Shown here: positions 8,202 through 18,066 of the stretch, one piece after another
Position numbering within the stretch: the stretch's first letter is position 1
Layout of the letters: the number at the start of each line of letters is the position of its first letter
Source: Mesobacillus subterraneus
GTDB lineage: Bacteria > Bacillota > Bacilli > Bacillales > Cytobacillaceae
Length of the DNA stretch: 64,000 nt
Direction of reading: 5' to 3'
Assembly (NCBI RefSeq): GCF_003937825.1
Contig: NZ_RSFW01000012.1
Location: 62,001-126,000, forward strand
Translations under genes and position numbers: made by a program
The notes under the pieces: model-generated
What the model saw: the letters and a program-made list of their open reading frames with translations, nothing else
The model's database searches: none
What the model was told of the DNA's origin: nothing

Positions 8202-9191
8202 TTAGCTTGCCCCGACCGCACCTCTTTTATCCTCGCTGGTTCTCAAGCCTTTGAAAGAACGCTTCAGCAACAAGAACTGTTCCATTTCGTTCACAAAATG
8301 AAGCAGGGATGCTCGTGCCTCGAATTCCTCCCGTGACTTAGGAAGTTCCATATTTTCAAACTCCGCTTTCATTCGCATCAGCTTTTCCAGATAGAATAAT
8401 ACTGTATTGCCTGGATGGATCCCCTTTGCGAGAACTTCCACAAATTCTGCTACCATGGTAGACTGCTCCACATGCTGCGGAATGGAAGTGATCGATGGCA
8501 AAACTCTCTCAATGATTTCAAACTGTTTTTCTCTTATTTTAAAGTATTGATAGTAAAGGTTTTCATCTCGTAAAAAATGATTTTCAACATCCTGTATCGC
8601 AAGCGCTTTAGCCTTCTCAATCAGGGCAGCCGTCTCCGTCAATTCCCGGCCATCCCAGCTTGTATCGTGATTTTTAAGGTATTTGGCAATTTCGATAAAA
8701 ATCTTCTTGAATTGCGCTTCAATTTCCCTTTGGAACTGCTCGAGCTTATTATCAACACTTGGCATATACAGGTTCATGATCAGAGCTACACCGATTCCGA
8801 TCGTGATGATACCGAGTTCGTTCAGAAGCAGATCAGCAGTAACCTTCCCTGCAGAATAGATATGCATGATGATTACACTGCTTGAAACAATTCCTTCCTT
8901 TGCCCTGACCATTACTGCCGTTGGAATGAAAAAGAGCAATAATAGTCCAATGACAAACGGATGGTACAGGATGCCCTCAAAAAAGATGGCTGAAAAGGCC
9001 ATCGCGATTAAACAGGCAAGGAATCGATGCCAAGAGGCCTGGAGAGAACGCTTCTTTGTTACCTGGATACAAAGGATCGTCAAGATCCCAGCCGAAACGA
9101 AATTATCAAAGCCAAGGTACTGGGCAATGATGATGGAAAGTGCAGTACCAAGAGCCGTTTTTAAAGTCCGATACCCTATTCTGAATTTCAA
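8202..9191 (-). CDS. yqjA: aromatic-acid-exporter-like membrane protein
   Basis: Membrane protein of about 329 residues in the YqjA / aromatic acid exporter family. Several hydrophobic segments fill the first 150 residues, followed by a soluble, helical C-terminal half. I start it at TTG 9191, with AGGAG eight bases upstream, because the resulting N-terminus ([14 protein letters not shown]) is where family members begin. The reading frame stays open upstream into artM only because of a one-base insertion in artM; a rho-independent terminator at 9281-9308 lies between the two genes and argues against a real fusion. The transported substrate is unknown. Confidence 0.8.
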   Translation of the reverse strand: MKFRIGYRTLKTALGTALSIIIAQYLGFDNFVSAGILTILCIQVTKKRSLQASWHRFLACLIAMAFSAIFFEGILYHPFVIGLLLLFFIPTAVMVRAKEGIVSSSVIIMHIYSAGKVTADLLLNELGIITIGIGVALIMNLYMPSVDNKLEQFQREIEAQFKKIFIEIAKYLKNHDTSWDGRELTETAALIEKAKALAIQDVENHFLRDENLYYQYFKIREKQFEIIERVLPSITSIPQHVEQSTMVAEFVEVLAKGIHPGNTVLFYLEKLMRMKAEFENMELPKSREEFEARASLLHFVNEMEQFLLLKRSFKGLRTSEDKRGAVGAS

Positions 9192-9280
9192 TTTGGATTC
9201 TCCTATCATGAAAGCCATGAATGCTGCTGATTTAATCCCTGGAACGGAAATCAACAGCCAAATATAACAGAAACAGAAAC

Positions 9281-9308
9281 AAAAAAGATGACCAAATAGA
9301 TGGTCATC
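9281..9308 (-). terminator. terminator after artM
   Basis: Stem GATGACCA (9287-9294) with TGGTCATC (9301-9308), followed on the minus strand by TTTTTT. It lies inside the apparent artM-yqjA fusion frame, which supports two separate genes. Confidence 0.85.
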
Positions 9309-9355
9309 CCTTAGTTTATCAGATGCAGGATGCTTTACAAAAGCGCGGTGCTGTT

Positions 9356-10079
9356 TTAAAGCATTTTTTCTAAAAACGCTTTTGCTCTGCTGCTTTTCGG
9401 GCTGCTGAAAAAATTCTGCTGGAGGGGCATCTTCCACAAGGACTCCTCCGTCGAGAAATAATACTCTGTCCGCTACTTCACGGGCAAAGCCCATTTCGTG
9501 GGTGACGATGGCCATTGTCATCCCAGTGTGTGCGAGGGATTTCATGACCTCGAGCACTTCTTTGACCATTTCAGGATCAAGGGCAGATGTCGGTTCATCG
9601 AAGAGCATGACTTCCGGGTCCATCGCCAGTGCACGTGCAATGGCAACACGCTGCTTCTGACCGCCTGAAAGCCTGTTTGGGTATTCGTTCGCTTTTTCTG
9701 AGAGGCCTACCTTCTTCAAAAGTTCAAGCCCTTTCTTTTCAGCCTCTCCTTTCGCCAATCCTTTTACCTTAATTGGTGCATAGGTGACGTTCTGCAGGAC
9801 CGTCATATGCGGAAACAGGTGAAAGTGCTGGAATACCATTCCGACATTTTCGCGCACTTTCATAATGTTCGTTTTCTTGTCGGTGATGTCCTCGCCACCT
9901 ATTAAAATTTGCCCGCTTGATGGTTGCTCCAATAGATTCATGCAGCGAAGGAAGGTTGACTTTCCTGAGCCGGAAGGACCGACAATTGCTACAACTTCTC
10001 CATTTTCGATCGTGGTCGAAATCCCTTTCAACACTTCAAGCTTCCCGAATGATTTATGAAGGTCATGAATTTTAATCAC
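9356..10079 (-). CDS. artM: amino-acid ABC transporter ATPase ArtM, one-base insertion near its 3' end
   Basis: ATPase subunit of a polar amino acid (arginine-type) importer. Walker [10 protein letters not shown] at 34-42, signature LSGGQKQR, Walker [13 protein letters not shown] and the switch His (THEMG) are all present. After QQPE the frame slips: with one T fewer in the run 9394-9397 the protein ends in [12 protein letters not shown] and a stop at 9356, giving the usual 240 residues. As written the frame instead runs on through the terminator into yqjA as a 625-codon open frame. The start is GTG 10079 with AAGGAAG upstream, overlapping the end of artQ by eight bases. The core of the enzyme is unaffected by the shift. 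Confidence 0.85.
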
Positions 10080-10731
10080 TTTGTCTCAACTTCCTTTCAA
10101 CTGCCTTGCCAACCATGGTTAAGGTGATGACCATTACATAATAAATTAGCCCCGCAAGAATCAGCGGTTCGAAAAATCTGTACTGATCACCGCCAACGAT
10201 ATACGCTCTGCGCATGATATCATCGACAGCAATCACCGTCACGATCGCCGATTCTTTTGTAAGGGTGATGAATTCATTCATCAACGCAGGGAGGATATTT
10301 TTCATGGCCTGAGGCAGGATGATGTCCGACATCATTCGTTTTCCAGGTACACCGAGAGCCATGGCAGCCTCTTTCTGTCCTTTATCGACGGCTAAGATGC
10401 CTGCTCTGATAATTTCAGAAATATAAGCCGCGGAGTTCAAGGAAAAAGAAGCAACCGCAGCAGTATAGTTGTCGATTTCAAATCCAAGAACCTGCGGCAG
10501 GCCATAGTAGATGATCATTAACTGAAGAATCAAAGGTGTTCCGCGGAATATGGAGGTATAGGCATCCGCGAACCAGTTGAGCGCCTTGGATTTGCTGATT
10601 TTAAATATCGCAAGAACGATTCCAAAAGCAAAGCCAAGAAGCCCTGCTACAAAAACAATCTTGAGTGTGATGCCGATTCCCTTCAATATATATGGCATCG
10701 AAGGAAGAATGGCGGTAAAATCCAGATTCAT
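10072..10731 (-). CDS. artQ: amino-acid ABC transporter permease ArtQ
   Basis: Integral membrane permease of 219 residues (HisM/ArtQ type) that forms the channel of the importer with ArtM and the binding protein ArtP. Five hydrophobic segments are visible. The EAA loop that docks on the ATPase is present ([23 protein letters not shown]). It sits second in the artP-artQ-artM operon; artM begins inside its last codons. The specific amino acid is inferred from resemblance to the B. subtilis arginine system and from the argR gene further along, not from residues I could assign. Confidence 0.92.
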   Translation of the reverse strand: MNLDFTAILPSMPYILKGIGITLKIVFVAGLLGFAFGIVLAIFKISKSKALNWFADAYTSIFRGTPLILQLMIIYYGLPQVLGFEIDNYTAAVASFSLNSAAYISEIIRAGILAVDKGQKEAAMALGVPGKRMMSDIILPQAMKNILPALMNEFITLTKESAIVTVIAVDDIMRRAYIVGGDQYRFFEPLILAGLIYYVMVITLTMVGKAVERKLRQSD

Positions 10732-10769
10732 AGTTTCAACAGCCCTCTCTGTATATCATGAAGGAGAAA

Positions 10770-10800
10770 GGCGTCCAGAAGGCAAAGCATTCTGAACGCC
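10770..10800 (-). promoter_or_regulatory. intercistronic hairpin between artP and artQ
   Basis: Perfect 11-base inverted repeat, GGCGTTCAGAA on the minus strand (10790-10800) pairing with 10770-10780, followed by TTTCTCC. It looks like a leaky terminator or mRNA-stabilising stem, which would raise binding protein over permease. Confidence 0.65.
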
Positions 10801-10810
10801 CGTTTTCAAC

Positions 10811-11602
10811 TTACTTTTCTCCGCCAAACCATTTAACGATAAGTTTATCTACTTCGCCGTTTTCCATTTTTTCTTTTAATACTCTGTTGAATTCTTCCGT
10901 CAGTTCGCTTCCTTTTGGGAATGCGATTGCTGATCCTGCTTCTTCTTCGTTTCCATCTTCAATTGTAAAACCAGCGAGATCAGGATTGTTTTTGAAATAG
11001 CCCTCTGCTACTGTATCTTCAATGATTGCTGCAGCAATACGGCCAGCTTTGATTTCCTGTACCAATTCAGGGATTTTTGTGCGTTTTTCAATTTTGATTC
11101 CCACTGTCTCAGCGATTTTTTCCGCTTCTTCTTCCTGGATGGAAGACAGCTGAACTCCGACTTTCTTTCCTTCTAGGTCTTCGATTGACTTGATATCACT
11201 GTCCTTAGATGACACGATCATATGCTTTGCTGTGTAGTAAACATCCGTAAAGTCTACGCTTTTCTTACGCTCATCAGTCGGTGTCATACCCGCCATGACA
11301 AAATCAACACGGTTCGCCTGGATGGCGCCAATCAAGCCATTGAAATCCATATCCGTAATCTTAACTTCATATCCTAATTCATTTGCAATCAGATTCGCCA
11401 AATCAACATCAAAGCCGATAATTTCGTCACTCTTTGCTGTGTCTACATATTCAAATGGAGGATAATCTGCTGAAGTCCCCATGGTCAGGACTTTCTTTTT
11501 CTCTTCCCCACTGCCTGAAGTTTTTTCTGAGCTTGTACCACAAGCCGCCAAAACTCCCATTAATAAAATGCTGACTAATAAAACAGATAATGCCTTCTTC
11601 AC
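10811..11602 (-). CDS. artP: amino-acid ABC transporter substrate-binding lipoprotein
   Basis: Extracellular solute-binding protein, family 3, 263 residues. A signal peptide ends in lipobox LAAC with Cys21 as the lipidation site. The mature part has the family start TMGTSADYPPFEYVD, and VDFVMAGMTPTDERKKSVDF, which carries the Arg that usually grips the substrate carboxylate. The start is GTG 11602, with GGGGG eight bases upstream. It is the first gene of artPQM and is separated from artQ by a hairpin. A sequence resembling an arginine-regulator box lies just upstream. Confidence 0.92.
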   Translation of the reverse strand: MKKALSVLLVSILLMGVLAACGTSSEKTSGSGEEKKKVLTMGTSADYPPFEYVDTAKSDEIIGFDVDLANLIANELGYEVKITDMDFNGLIGAIQANRVDFVMAGMTPTDERKKSVDFTDVYYTAKHMIVSSKDSDIKSIEDLEGKKVGVQLSSIQEEEAEKIAETVGIKIEKRTKIPELVQEIKAGRIAAAIIEDTVAEGYFKNNPDLAGFTIEDGNEEEAGSAIAFPKGSELTEEFNRVLKEKMENGEVDKLIVKWFGGEK

Positions 11603-11923
11603 TTTGTTTTCCCCCTATAACAACATTTTGATTTTTTATGCAAAATTATTAATATATCAGCCTCTTAAACTAATATTTATTAACTAAAATGTATTTTAAC
11701 ACATACTCATAAATATGCAATAATATTTTTAAATATTAATTCGTTTTTTTTCAGAAGCTGGCCTTTTGTCCAAAAACAGATAGGCAAAAGAAATTTGAGG
11801 TCAGGTAAAAAAGCTGAATTGGTCGATATAATCAGAAATTCGCTGATATATTGAAAATGTGGTTGATAAGATTTTTACGGGAAGAATTTAGAGGAGCAAC
11901 GAGGAGAACTTGCACTTTTACTA
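11603..11923. other. 321-base AT-rich leader of artPQM
   Basis: No gene seen. The part next to artP is AT-rich and should hold its promoter. On the minus strand TGCATAAAAAATCA (11629-11642) resembles an ArgR/AhrC half operator. The part from about 11760 to 11920 shows nothing I can name. Confidence 0.5.
11629..11642 (-). promoter_or_regulatory. candidate ARG box upstream of artP
   Basis: Minus-strand TGCATAAAAAATCA resembles the AT-rich Bacillus ARG box core. It is 27 bases from the artP start and argR is encoded in this window. AT-rich sequence makes chance matches common. Confidence 0.35.
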
Positions 11924-11955
11924 TAAAAAAACCCAGCAGGCGCTGGGTTTTTTTT
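11924..11955. terminator. terminator after yqiW
   Basis: Stem AACCCAGC with GCTGGGTT (around 11930-11948), with seven or more A on one side and eight T on the other, so it can act in both directions. Confidence 0.88.
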
Positions 11956-11959
11956 CGAA

Positions 11960-12397
11960 TTAGATTTCTTCGCAGTATTCTTCGAATGCATTTTGCAGTT
12001 TATTCACTACCTGCATTGGATCGTGGCCTTCAATCTCGTGGCGCTCGATCATTGTGGAAAGTTTGCCATCCTTCAGCAAAGCAAAAGATGGGGATGATGG
12101 CGGATAGCCAGTAAAATAGCTGCGCGCTTTTTCGGTAGCTTCTTTATCCTGGCCTGCAAAGACCGTCACAAGATGATCTGGACGCTTATCATAGTGAAGG
12201 GCATGTGCTGCTGCTGGGCGTGCGATTCCGCCTGCACATCCGCAAACTGAGTTTATCATGACAAGGGTAGTCCCTTCTTTAGATAGTGCGTTTTCTACCT
12301 CTTCTGTTGTCGTTAATTCTGTATATCCTGCTGCCACAATTTCCTGTCGCGCCTGGCGGACTACATCATTCATGAAAAAATTGAAATCCATGCTCAT
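11960..12397 (-). CDS. yqiW: BrxA/BrxB family bacilliredoxin
   Basis: Small cytosolic thiol-disulfide protein of 145 residues that removes bacillithiol from oxidised proteins. The family motif is SVCGCAGG with Cys52 and Cys54, the CGC active site. Start ATG 12397 is chosen because AGGAGAG lies nine bases upstream and the length equals that of the YqiW family; a longer frame to 12451 has no site. It stands alone between the art operon and the methylmalonyl-CoA mutase cluster, with its own terminator. Confidence 0.93.
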   Translation of the reverse strand: MSMDFNFFMNDVVRQARQEIVAAGYTELTTTEEVENALSKEGTTLVMINSVCGCAGGIARPAAAHALHYDKRPDHLVTVFAGQDKEATEKARSYFTGYPPSSPSFALLKDGKLSTMIERHEIEGHDPMQVVNKLQNAFEEYCEEI

Positions 12398-12545
12398 TGA
12401 TCGATCTCTCCTCTGCTGGAAAATAACTAGTGCATAAATATATGATACCAATTAAAATAAATTTTTCAAAGTATGTTTAACTGCCAGGAATTTCGGGAAA
12501 GGTATCAATACAGCTAGATCCATACCCCTAAACTCCCTAGATGAA

Positions 12546-12580
12546 GGACAACGGCATATTTCCGTTGTCCGCTTTTTTTT
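12546..12580 (+). terminator. orphan plus-strand terminator
   Basis: Nine-base perfect stem (12546-12554 with 12562-12570) followed by GC and eight T on the plus strand. No plus-strand gene precedes it. Confidence 0.75.
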
Positions 12581-12595
12581 CATCATGGAACCAGC

Positions 12596-12632
12596 AAATA
12601 AGCTGCCCGGCATTGGGACAGCTTATTTTTTT
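12596..12632. terminator. terminator after meaB
   Basis: Stem AATAAGCTG-CCC (12597-12608) with GGGACAGCTTATT (12615-12627); a run of seven T follows on the plus strand and TTATTT on the minus strand. It overlaps the meaB stop codon. Confidence 0.7.
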
Positions 12633-13756
12633 GCCTCGAAATAGGCTTTGAATAATTCCTCTACAGCTGAAGCGACTGGCCTGTTTCCTGAGATGACTTC
12701 ATTTTCAATCTTCGGCAAAAGGTTTTTGATGGCCGGATCATAGAAAAAATTCACCTGAAGCTGGTCGATGATCATATCATTCAGCCATTCTTTCGTCTGA
12801 GATCTTCTTCTTTCGGAAAAGACACCGCTTTTCTTGGTATTGTTTTCAAACGAATTGATGGTGGTCCAAATCTCCTCAATTCCTTTGTGCTTCAGGGCTG
12901 AGCTTGTCAACGCAACGGTTTGCCAGCCTTTGGTTGCTGGCTGGAGGAAATGAAGGATTCGGTTATACTCTTCTTTCGTTTTTTTCGCATTGGGCTCATT
13001 CGGACCATCGGCTTTATTGACTATGACGGCATCTGCCAGCTCCATGATTCCTTTTTTCATGCCTTGAAGTTCATCCCCGGCCCCAGTCAGGACAAGGAGC
13101 ATGAAGAAATCGACCATGTCCCTGACAATCACTTCGCTCTGTCCAACTCCTACCGTTTCAACAAGAATGACATCAAAACCCGCCGCTTCACAAACCAGCA
13201 TCGTTTCCCGCGTTTTCCGGTTAACACCCCCAAGCTTTCCTCCAGATGGAGATGGGCGGATGAAAGCCCTCGGATTTCTCGCGAGGCTCTCCATCCTCGT
13301 TTTATCTCCGAGGATACTGCCTCCGGTCAAGCTTGAGGTAGGGTCAACTGCCAGGACCGCGACCTTGTGTCCACATTCGCACAAGTAACTGCCGAAGCTT
13401 TCAATGAAGGTGCTTTTGCCAGCTCCTGGCACACCAGTGATCCCTATCCTGATTGATTTCCCTGAGTCGGGAAGCAAGTTCTGCAGGAGAGCCTGTGCTG
13501 ATTGAAAATCATGCTCAGCATTGCTTTCAATCAAGGTGATCCCTTTCGCCAGCGCTGTCCGGTTCCCAGACTTGATCCCTTCAGCTAGCTCGAGTGGATC
13601 AAGTTTACGGGTATTATTTTTTTTGACGAACCGCCCTGCTTTTAAGGGCCTATCATCTGTTAGTTTATTTCCCTCACATACTCCTGGCTTCACTACACTT
13701 GAGAAATAATCAGCCTTTTCGGGATCATGCCATTCGGGCTTTTTCTCGTCTGCCAT
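12623..13756 (-). CDS. meaB: MeaB-type GTPase, methylmalonyl-CoA mutase chaperone
   Basis: P-loop GTPase (G3E family, also called ArgK/MeaB), 377 residues, that protects and reloads the B12 cofactor of methylmalonyl-CoA mutase. Walker A is GVPGAGKST at 108-116; LAVDPTSSLTGGSILGDKTRM and VETVGVGQSE are the family's switch regions; VNKAD is the guanine-specific motif. The N-terminus carries about 50 residues before the usual domain, and the C-terminus is a helical dimerisation arm. Its ATG overlaps the TGA of mutB by one base, so translation is coupled and the partner is certain from context. Confidence 0.95.
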   Translation of the reverse strand: MADEKKPEWHDPEKADYFSSVVKPGVCEGNKLTDDRPLKAGRFVKKNNTRKLDPLELAEGIKSGNRTALAKGITLIESNAEHDFQSAQALLQNLLPDSGKSIRIGITGVPGAGKSTFIESFGSYLCECGHKVAVLAVDPTSSLTGGSILGDKTRMESLARNPRAFIRPSPSGGKLGGVNRKTRETMLVCEAAGFDVILVETVGVGQSEVIVRDMVDFFMLLVLTGAGDELQGMKKGIMELADAVIVNKADGPNEPNAKKTKEEYNRILHFLQPATKGWQTVALTSSALKHKGIEEIWTTINSFENNTKKSGVFSERRRSQTKEWLNDMIIDQLQVNFFYDPAIKNLLPKIENEVISGNRPVASAVEELFKAYFEAKK

Positions 13757-15936
13757 CAGCTCGACACTTCCTCATAGCCCAGCCGTTCGTAAATTGCCCG
13801 CAATACCTTTTGTGCAGCAACCGGGATGACTGTCCCCGGACCGAATATTGCACTTGCTCCATTTTCATATAAGAACTGATAGTCTTGTGCAGGAATGACA
13901 CCGCCAACGATCACAACGATATCCTCACGTCCCAGCTTTTTCAGTTCATCCACAAGCAAAGGCAAAAGTGTTTTATGGCCGGCAGCCAGTGAGCTGATGC
14001 CAATAGCATGGACATCATTTTCGACCGCCTGGATCGCTGTTTCTTCAGGTGTCTGGAAAAGCGGACCGATATCAACGTCAAAGCCAAGGTCGGCGAACGC
14101 CGTCGCAATAACCTTAGCACCGCGGTCATGTCCGTCCTGACCCATTTTCGCAATCATGATCCGCGGTCTGCGTCCTTCATTTTCAAGAAATTCTTCTGTC
14201 ATCTGCTGGATCTCGGCAATTTCCTCCTCATTGGTAAAGGCAGAACTATAGACTCCGCTAATCGAACGGATGACTGCTTTATGCCTTCCAGCCGCTTTTT
14301 CTACCGCATCTGAAATTTCTCCAAGAGTGGCGCGTGCCCTGGCTGCCCTTACAGCGAATTCGAGAAGGTTTCCTTCACCTGTTTCTGCTGCCCTGGCGAG
14401 GTCATTCAAAGCTGCTTCAACTTTTTCATTGTCACGTTTTTCTTTCAGCTGATTCAGCCTTTCGATTTGTTTCGCCCTAACCGCAGTATTATCAATATCC
14501 AGTATATCGAGAGGATCCTCTTGCTCAAGCTTATACTTATTTACGCCAATGATGGTTTCCCTGGCAGAATCGATTTGTGCCTGGCGCCTTGCCGCCGCTT
14601 CTTCGATTCGCATTTTTGGGAGCCCTGTTTCGATTGCTTTTGCCATTCCGCCTAGGCTTTCGATTTCCTCGATATGCTCCCAGGCTCGTTCGATCAACGA
14701 CTTAGTCAGACTCTCTACGTAATAGCTGCCTGCCCAAGGATCGATGACTTTCGTGATGTCTGTTTCTTCTTGAAGGTATAGCTGTGTATTTCGGGCAATT
14801 CGCGCTGAGAAATCAGTAGGCAGCGCAATCGCTTCATCAAGAGCATTTGTGTGCAGGGACTGTGTATGGCCCATTGCCGCTGCATGTGCTTCGATCAGGG
14901 TACGGATGACGTTATTGTAAGGATCCTGTTCAGTCAAACTCCAACCGGACGTTTGCGAATGTGTTCTTAATGCCATCGATTTTTCATTTTTCGGATTGAA
15001 AGTATTGATCATTTTTGCCCAGATATAGCGGGCCGCTCTCATTTTTGCGACTTCCATGAAATAATTCATGCCAATCGCCCAGAAAAACGACAGCCTAGGA
15101 GCGAAGGAATCGATATCGATGCCCGCTTTCAGCCCGGTCCTTACATATTCAAGGCCATCAGCCAGTGTGTAAGCCAATTCAATATCAGCAGGTGCACCTG
15201 CTTCCTGCATGTGATAGCCGGAGATACTGATTGAATTGAATTTAGGCATGTATTTTGAGGTGTACTCAAAAATATCGGCAATGATTTTCATCGACATTTC
15301 CGGTGGATAGATATAGGTGTTGCGGACCATATACTCCTTTAGGATGTCATTTTGAATCGTTCCCGATAATTGATCCTGTGTCACGCCCTGCTCTTCAGCA
15401 GTCACAATGAAAAATGCCATGATGGGAAGGACTGCGCCATTCATTGTCATGGATACGGACATCTGGTCGAGCGGGATTCCATCGAAAAGGATTTTCATAT
15501 CCAAAATTGAATCGATGGCCACACCTGCTTTTCCAACGTCGCCTTCTACACGCGGATGGTCGGAATCATAGCCACGATGTGTTGCAAGATCGAATGCAAC
15601 GGACAATCCCTTCTGGCCCATCGCAAGGTTCCTCCTGTAAAAAGCATTGCTCTCTTCCGCAGTCGAAAAACCCGCATACTGCCTGACTGTCCATGGACGG
15701 TTTACGTACATTGCCGGATATGGACCCCTTGTAAAAGGCGGGAGACCAGGCACCCCATCAAGATGGCCTGCTGATGCCCCGTCCTCCCTGGTATACAACG
15801 CCTTCACCTTGATTTGTTCATTTGTCTCGAATAATAGCTCATCCAGCTTCTGTTTGATTTGGTCATCCAATAGTCCTGTATTGGTCTCTTTTTCAGTTTC
15901 GAATAGCTTGACCTTTGAGAAATCAGGCTTTTTCAT
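13756..15936 (-). CDS. mutB: methylmalonyl-CoA mutase large (catalytic) subunit
   Basis: Adenosylcobalamin enzyme of 726 residues that interconverts methylmalonyl-CoA and succinyl-CoA. The N-terminal TIM barrel binds the CoA ester ([20 protein letters not shown]). The C-terminal B12 domain has [13 protein letters not shown] near residue 600, with the His that ligates cobalt (DxHxxG motif), so this is the active subunit. Start ATG 15936 follows GGAGGTG by seven bases; an upstream in-frame codon at 15957 lacks a site. It overlaps mutA by 14 bases and meaB by one, forming a tightly coupled three-gene operon. Confidence 0.96.
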   Translation of the reverse strand: MKKPDFSKVKLFETEKETNTGLLDDQIKQKLDELLFETNEQIKVKALYTREDGASAGHLDGVPGLPPFTRGPYPAMYVNRPWTVRQYAGFSTAEESNAFYRRNLAMGQKGLSVAFDLATHRGYDSDHPRVEGDVGKAGVAIDSILDMKILFDGIPLDQMSVSMTMNGAVLPIMAFFIVTAEEQGVTQDQLSGTIQNDILKEYMVRNTYIYPPEMSMKIIADIFEYTSKYMPKFNSISISGYHMQEAGAPADIELAYTLADGLEYVRTGLKAGIDIDSFAPRLSFFWAIGMNYFMEVAKMRAARYIWAKMINTFNPKNEKSMALRTHSQTSGWSLTEQDPYNNVIRTLIEAHAAAMGHTQSLHTNALDEAIALPTDFSARIARNTQLYLQEETDITKVIDPWAGSYYVESLTKSLIERAWEHIEEIESLGGMAKAIETGLPKMRIEEAAARRQAQIDSARETIIGVNKYKLEQEDPLDILDIDNTAVRAKQIERLNQLKEKRDNEKVEAALNDLARAAETGEGNLLEFAVRAARARATLGEISDAVEKAAGRHKAVIRSISGVYSSAFTNEEEIAEIQQMTEEFLENEGRRPRIMIAKMGQDGHDRGAKVIATAFADLGFDVDIGPLFQTPEETAIQAVENDVHAIGISSLAAGHKTLLPLLVDELKKLGREDIVVIVGGVIPAQDYQFLYENGASAIFGPGTVIPVAAQKVLRAIYERLGYEEVSS

Positions 15937-17875
15937 CTGTGCGCACCTCCATATCATGAAGCAAGGCTGTCAGGATTTGATAAGCATCACTTCTTACATG
16001 CATGAATTCCTGAATACCGGCCATCCGCCAACCTGATTCATCCTCGTCAGGCCTGCCAGCCATGAATAGTTTAGTTTCAGAATGCTCCTTAATAAGCTCC
16101 TTTGCAAACTGCACACCAAAGGAAGCGTAATCGGCGTTATCTCCGCATAAGACAAAATGCTGAACATGGCTGGATGCAATAAAATCAGCTGCTTCTGAAA
16201 GTTGATTTATTTCCCCGCTCCTGACTGCATCAATGCCTCCTGCAGCAAGAAGCCCGGAAATGAAATCCGCCCTGGCTTTATGCTTCTTCAGCTCACCCAG
16301 GCAAATCAAGCCGACTGATGGCTGTACACCAGCTTCTTCTAAACGTTTTGCTCTCAATCTTAATGCTTCAAATGGTTGTGCCAGCCTTTTCGGCTGCAAA
16401 GCCTGAAAGCGTGAGTTTAATTCTTGGACACCATTTTCAACAGGGAACTCCTTAAGATCGATAAGTTCCGCCAGTGTCCCTGCAATAAATCCACTAGATT
16501 TTTCTTTGACGACTTGCTCACTAATTTTTTCCGAAAGATTTGCATACACATTCGTTCCGATGATGCTCTTTTTACGTTTAAAAATATCTTGTTTCCTTGC
16601 TTCAGCTGTCGTGTTGATTTGTTCCTGGAGCCAGCCTGATTTCAGAGTCTCACAGATTCCGCCTTGCTTATCCATTTCAAGGAACATCTCCCAGGCTTTT
16701 TCGGCCAGCTCCCTGGTCAAGGACTCCACATACCACGAACCGCCTGCAGGGTCCGTCACTTTTTCAAGGTGAGCCTCAGATTGAAGAACCAGCTGCGTAT
16801 TTCGGGCAACCCGTTCAGAGAATGCACTTGCCCTGCCTGCAGCTTCTTCAAAGGTTCCGGTATGAAGGAATTGAATGCCCCCCAGGATAGCTGCAAAGGC
16901 TTCGTTTCCTGTCCTTAGCAGATTCACATAAGGATCAAAGACTGTCTTTGTAAATCTGGATGTTTCAGCGGAAATTTTCATTTTCCTTTCTTCAGCGTGT
17001 GCTCCGAAAGCCTCCGCTGCCTTACTCCAAAGAAGACGTGCTGCTCTCAGCTTGGCTGTCTCCATGAAGAAATTCGAGCCGATCGCAAAATGGAAGATCA
17101 TCTTTGATAACGCTTTCTTTATTTCCCAGCCGTTTTCGCTTAATCTTTCCAATAAGTAAACCCCTGTGCTGATTGCAGCTGCAAGCTCTTGTACCGCATT
17201 TGCCCCGCTGTTATGGTATGGCGTAGTATCGACCAGGACGGTTTTCACTTCCGGCAGCTCCTCGTGTGCATCTGACAGCAGTTTAGACCACGATGCAAAA
17301 TATTCTTTCTCATCGTTAGAGAGGCCGCCAGTCAAGCTCGCTTGTGCAACAGGATCTGCTCCAGCAAAACCAGAAAGCCTTTCCTCCATTCCTTCTTCCT
17401 TGCTGGCCATTGTCAAAGCAGCAAGCAAAGGTGCCTGAAAATTGCCGGCATTCAAACTAATAGGATATTTATTTTTATAGCTTGCAAGGAATGAAACCAA
17501 TTCACTCTTATTGGTGAAGAGCTCTTGTTTCACTTCAAATGATATCGCCGTTTGTCCCCTCGTCAGGGCCGAATCTAGATTTCCTTTCAGTTCTGCCACA
17601 CTTGAATACTCTATTCTGTTGGCAATGTGCCAGGTCTGGGACTGATAGCCCAACGTCTCTATGCCCCTTCTGAAATCAGGTTGACCAGGAATTTCTCCTG
17701 ATAAATCCTCCGGGAGGTCATCCTCTGTATAAAGAGGTTTGAGAATAATGTTCTCATATGTATTGGTATACAAGCTTTCGATTGGCTTGCCTTTTAAAGA
17801 CGCTGCCGCTTTCTCCTGCCAATCTTCAAATCCCGCTTTTTTGAATGAGGTAGCTTTAAACTTTTCGATTGTCAT
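15923..17875 (-). CDS. mutA: methylmalonyl-CoA mutase small subunit
   Basis: Non-catalytic partner of MutB, about 650 residues. It has the same barrel plus B12-like layout but lacks the cobalamin ligand: where MutB reads DGHDRGAK this protein reads [12 protein letters not shown], as is usual for the small subunit. First gene of mutA-mutB-meaB. The start is uncertain: ATG 17875 gives the usual family N-terminus ([10 protein letters not shown]) but a weak ribosome site, while TTG 17890 has a GGGGGGAAGG stretch ten bases upstream and would add five residues. Confidence 0.93.
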   Translation of the reverse strand: MTIEKFKATSFKKAGFEDWQEKAAASLKGKPIESLYTNTYENIILKPLYTEDDLPEDLSGEIPGQPDFRRGIETLGYQSQTWHIANRIEYSSVAELKGNLDSALTRGQTAISFEVKQELFTNKSELVSFLASYKNKYPISLNAGNFQAPLLAALTMASKEEGMEERLSGFAGADPVAQASLTGGLSNDEKEYFASWSKLLSDAHEELPEVKTVLVDTTPYHNSGANAVQELAAAISTGVYLLERLSENGWEIKKALSKMIFHFAIGSNFFMETAKLRAARLLWSKAAEAFGAHAEERKMKISAETSRFTKTVFDPYVNLLRTGNEAFAAILGGIQFLHTGTFEEAAGRASAFSERVARNTQLVLQSEAHLEKVTDPAGGSWYVESLTRELAEKAWEMFLEMDKQGGICETLKSGWLQEQINTTAEARKQDIFKRKKSIIGTNVYANLSEKISEQVVKEKSSGFIAGTLAELIDLKEFPVENGVQELNSRFQALQPKRLAQPFEALRLRAKRLEEAGVQPSVGLICLGELKKHKARADFISGLLAAGGIDAVRSGEINQLSEAADFIASSHVQHFVLCGDNADYASFGVQFAKELIKEHSETKLFMAGRPDEDESGWRMAGIQEFMHVRSDAYQILTALLHDMEVRTDEKA

Positions 17876-17954
17876 ACAACTACTGTCCAAAATCAGACAG
17901 CCTTCCCCCCTTCACATCGTTTAAAATTGTGATAAAATTCTAATTTTTATACTC

Positions 17955-17969
17955 TACTATATTTTAGTA
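17955..17969. promoter_or_regulatory. inverted repeat in the mutA promoter region
   Basis: TACTA-TATTT-TAGTA, a perfect 5+5 inverted repeat about 80 bases before the mutAB start. Position fits an operator, but no regulator is encoded next to it and the region is AT-rich. Confidence 0.4.
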
Positions 17970-18019
17970 TACGATTTCTATTCTAGCAATGAAGGACATT
18001 TAAAGTTGTTCCTGAAATA

Positions 18020-18056
18020 GATAAACGCCCAGACTGACAATCTGGACGTTTTGTTT
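18020..18056 (-). terminator. terminator of the bkd operon
   Basis: Eleven-base stem with one G-U pair (18023-18033 with 18041-18051), followed on the minus strand by a weak TTTATCTATTT tract, 11 bases after the bkdB stop. Confidence 0.75.
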
Positions 18057-18066
18057 ATGCAGCATA

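Noticed and set aside
8202-10079. A 625-residue ATPase-exporter fusion protein
   Set aside because: A terminator, a ribosome site and the normal ArtM ending in another frame show two genes joined by a single-base insertion.
17876-18019. Cobalamin riboswitch before the mutase operon
   Set aside because: The spacer is too short and AT-rich, and the conserved B12-box is not seen.
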